From: Anaeromyces robustus
Taxonomy: Eukaryota > Neocallimastigomycota > Neocallimastigomycetes > Neocallimastigales > Neocallimastigaceae
Length of the DNA stretch: 10,000 bases
NCBI GenBank assembly: GCA_002104895.1
Contig: MCFG01000188.1
Span: 35,001 to 45,000 of the forward strand
Direction of reading: 5' to 3'
The notes beneath the pieces are model-generated. The model worked only from the letters and a program-made list of their open reading frames with translations, ran no database searches and had not been told where the DNA came from. The position numbers were made by a program, and so were the translations under genes. Positions 8,038-10,000 of the stretch are shown one piece after another. The stretch's first letter is position 1, and the number at the start of each line of letters is the position of its first letter.

Positions 8038-8415
8038 TATTTTCCTTCTTTTTTTTTTTTTTTTTTTTTAATTTGATATAATTTTTTTTAAATATATAAT
8101 TTACTTGTACTCTTTCTATTATTATTTATTTAACGTTTTTTTCGGTTGTTTTTTTTTTTTTTTATCTTTATATATTTTCTAGTTTTTTTTTTTTTATAAT
8201 ATTTTTTTTGGTTTGTTTTGTTTTGTTTTGTTTTTTTCTTGTTTTTTTTTTTTATATATATAGATTTTATTTTTAATAAATAATATTTATATTTATATTT
8301 ATATATATCATGATTTGAATATTAACGTAATTTATAAGAAAAAAGAAATTTTTTTTATTAAAAATTAACATATAATGGAAAATAAAAATAAAAAAAAAAG
8401 ATAGGATTATTTCAT

Positions 8416-10000
8416 CTAATTTTTGGTTTCAGTTTCAGTTTTAGTTTCAGTTTTAACTTCTGTATCATTAGCTTCAACAACATTTTCCATTAATTTATTT
8501 AATCTTCTAATAATAGTTCTTGGATCTTGTAATAAACCAGCTGAAATTAAAGCATTATCATAAACTTGACGCATAACTTCTTTAGCAATTTCTGGTTTAG
8601 TTTTACGTAATCTATTTAAACCTACAATAACACGATGACTTGTATTAATTTCTAATCTTTGTGGTGGAATTGGCATACCACTTAATTTAGATCCTGGCAT
8701 CATCATCATTAATCTTCTACTAATAGAAGCATCATGATCACGTAAAAGTGCTGGAGTGGAAGCAATACGATTATTAACGGTAACTTGTGATACAAGAGCT
8801 TTACCTAAAGATTCTTTAACCCATTCAATCATTTCTTTTTCTTCTTTTTCATCTAATTTAGAGGCAGCATTTTCAACTTTATTCTTTTTAGCAATTTCTT
8901 CAGCAGCAGCTTGGGATTCAATATTAAGAATTCTTTTACCCTTATATAAATGAAGATTATTCATAACAAATTCATCAATAGCTTCATGACATAAAATAAC
9001 TTCTACATCATTTTGTTTAAATGGTTCATAATATGGTGAATCTTCTACAATACTACGGTTTGGAGTACAAGTATAGAAAATACATTCTTGATCTTTTGGC
9101 ATTTTTTCAACATATTCATCAAAAGAGGTAACTTCATCCTTACCAGTTTTAGTACTTGGGAATCTTAAAAGGGCAGCAATATCAGTTTTAAAACCATAAT
9201 CAGCACAAATACCTTCTTTTAAGAAATTACCGAAATTACTAGCAAATAATTTATACTTTTCTGGATCACGCTTAGATTCTTCTAATAACCATTTAATAAT
9301 ACGAGTTGTCATAACATTCTTAAGTCTGGCAATTAAAGCATTATCTTGAAGCATTTCTCTTGAAACATTTAATGGAATATCTTCACTATCAATAACACCA
9401 CGAACAAAACGAAGCCATTCTGGTAATAATTGTTTACATTTAGCTTGAATTAAAACTTTTCTAGAATAAAGACTAACACCTGGTTGCATACGACCTAAAC
9501 CCATAGTTTCAGAGTGATATTGTGGAACATATAATAAACTAGAAATCTATATTATTTAATAATATAAATAAAAAATTAAAATATAATAATGATAATATAT
9601 AAATAAAAAAGAAAAAGTAAAAAAGAAAAAATAAAAAAAAGTTAATAACAAATTATATTTAAATATATATATAATATATAATAATAATAATAATAATAAT
9701 AAATTCTTTTATAATTCATTCATTCTTATTAATTTTTTTTTATTATTTTAATTAAACTATTTTTATATCTTTATATTTTTATTTTTTTCTTTTTCTTTTT
9801 TATTTTTTTATTTTATTTTTATTTTATTTTTTTTTAATTTTTTTTTTACTTACTTGAATTGGAGCATCAGTCTTATATAATAAAGTAAATTGTGGTTTAT
9901 CATGAGCATTAGCAATAAATCTGTAAAATTCAATATGTTGATCTTCAGTAATTTCATTCTTATTCATAGTCCATAAAGCTTGAATAGTATTTAATCTCTT
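8416..10000 (-). CDS. TRAP1: TRAP1-type mitochondrial Hsp90 chaperone, C-terminal 425 residues, N-terminus off the right edge
   Basis: TRAP1 is the organellar (mitochondrial matrix) Hsp90, an ATP-driven homodimeric chaperone. Exons: 10000-9854 (49 codons, phase 0 at the edge, donor CAA|GTAAGT) and 9546-8416 (376 codons plus TAG, acceptor ATATAG), with intron 9853-9547. Exon A reads [14 protein letters not shown], then [20 protein letters not shown] and DAPIQ, the start of the middle domain. Exon B continues [14 protein letters not shown], then [34 protein letters not shown] (the conserved SRE(M/L)LQ loop, with its Arg at 9360-9358, interacts with ATP) and [15 protein letters not shown]. The dimerisation domain closes with [20 protein letters not shown]. 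There is no MEEVD (cytosolic) or KDEL (ER) tail, and the sequence follows human TRAP1 closely from memory. An added 16-residue [11 protein letters not shown]-type tail is unusual. Family length is about 650-710 residues, so the ATPase domain and targeting peptide are missing here. Starting at Met 9504 would drop conserved ISSLLYVP, so the spliced model is preferred. Confidence 0.95.
9547..9853 (-). other. TRAP1 intron
   Basis: This 307-nt intron separates DAPIQ from ISSLLYVP. The donor is a consensus GTAAGT and the acceptor AATATAG. On the plus strand it shows mixed T/C-rich stretches near 9718-9850 and (AAT)n at about 9679-9702. Translation across the join is gap-free against the family (human APLNIRSIFYVP, from memory). 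No other feature is visible. Confidence 0.88.

Larger units (their letters stand above)
7040..8415. other. Convergent intergenic (3') region
   Basis: The region lies between the TGA of the CFAP97-like gene and the TAG of TRAP1, so it should contain both 3' UTRs and polyadenylation regions. It contains an ATTCA repeat at about 7282-7306, very long T runs (for example 7743-7769 and 8048-8069), a TTTTG repeat at about 8213-8233, and two inverted repeats listed separately. AATAAA-like hexamers occur by chance everywhere; one is on the minus strand at 8359-8354, 57 nt past the TRAP1 stop. A 39-codon plus-strand frame from 7962 is hydrophobic low-complexity sequence. I see no gene. Confidence 0.6.

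Noticed and set aside
7962-8081. Short plus-strand frame starting MLFFFFNNFVLH
   Set aside because: It is hydrophobic low-complexity sequence from T runs ending in poly-Phe; it also spans the 8001-8037 hairpin and has no coding features.
8756-8953. 65-codon plus-strand frame
   Set aside because: It is an antisense shadow of the well-supported TRAP1 exon.
1-10000. tRNA, rRNA, CRISPR, transposase, toxin-antitoxin or viral genes
   Set aside because: I looked for G/C-rich cloverleaf segments, regular spaced repeats and transposase/reverse-transcriptase motifs; none were seen.

Overview
The window is nuclear eukaryotic DNA of extreme A+T content. Three spliced protein genes stand out as islands of ordinary codons in a background of poly-A/T runs and microsatellites. 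All introns inferred here are GT-AG and strongly A/T-biased. TAG and TGA serve as stops, which argues against ciliate-type codes. A probable axonemal (CFAP97/Hemingway-type) gene implies an organism with a flagellated stage and argues against dictyostelids, which also have AT-rich genomes and Asn tracts. My leading hypothesis is an anaerobic gut fungus (Neocallimastigomycota) or another AT-rich zoosporic fungus. This rests on composition and gene content, not on a database match; other AT-rich flagellated protists are not excluded.

Layout. (1) 1-1319, minus strand: the 5' three exons (188 codons) of a Rab escort protein gene; the rest lies off the left edge. (2) 1320-4350: about 3 kb with no convincing gene between the divergent REP and CFAP97-like genes, ending in a 13-unit minisatellite that stops about 40 bases before the second gene's ATG. 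(3) 4351-7039, plus strand: a six-exon CFAP97/Hemingway-like gene encoding 378 residues. Its model needs a 10-nt microexon at 4785-4794 and a last exon joined across an intron that begins next to an in-frame stop. (4) 7040-8415: a convergent 3' region with a near-perfect 65-bp palindrome and a second smaller hairpin. (5) 8416-10000, minus strand: the C-terminal 425 residues of a TRAP1-type (mitochondrial) Hsp90 in two exons; the N-terminal ATPase half lies off the right edge.

The genes do not form a pathway: vesicle-traffic prenylation (REP), flagellum structure (CFAP97-like) and organelle protein folding (TRAP1) appear to be chance neighbours, as is usual in eukaryotes. I see no transposon, CRISPR array, rRNA or tRNA and no novel multigene system. 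What merits a second look is gene architecture (the microexon, A-run splice acceptors, a possible short isoform by intron retention) and the repeats and palindromes in noncoding DNA.
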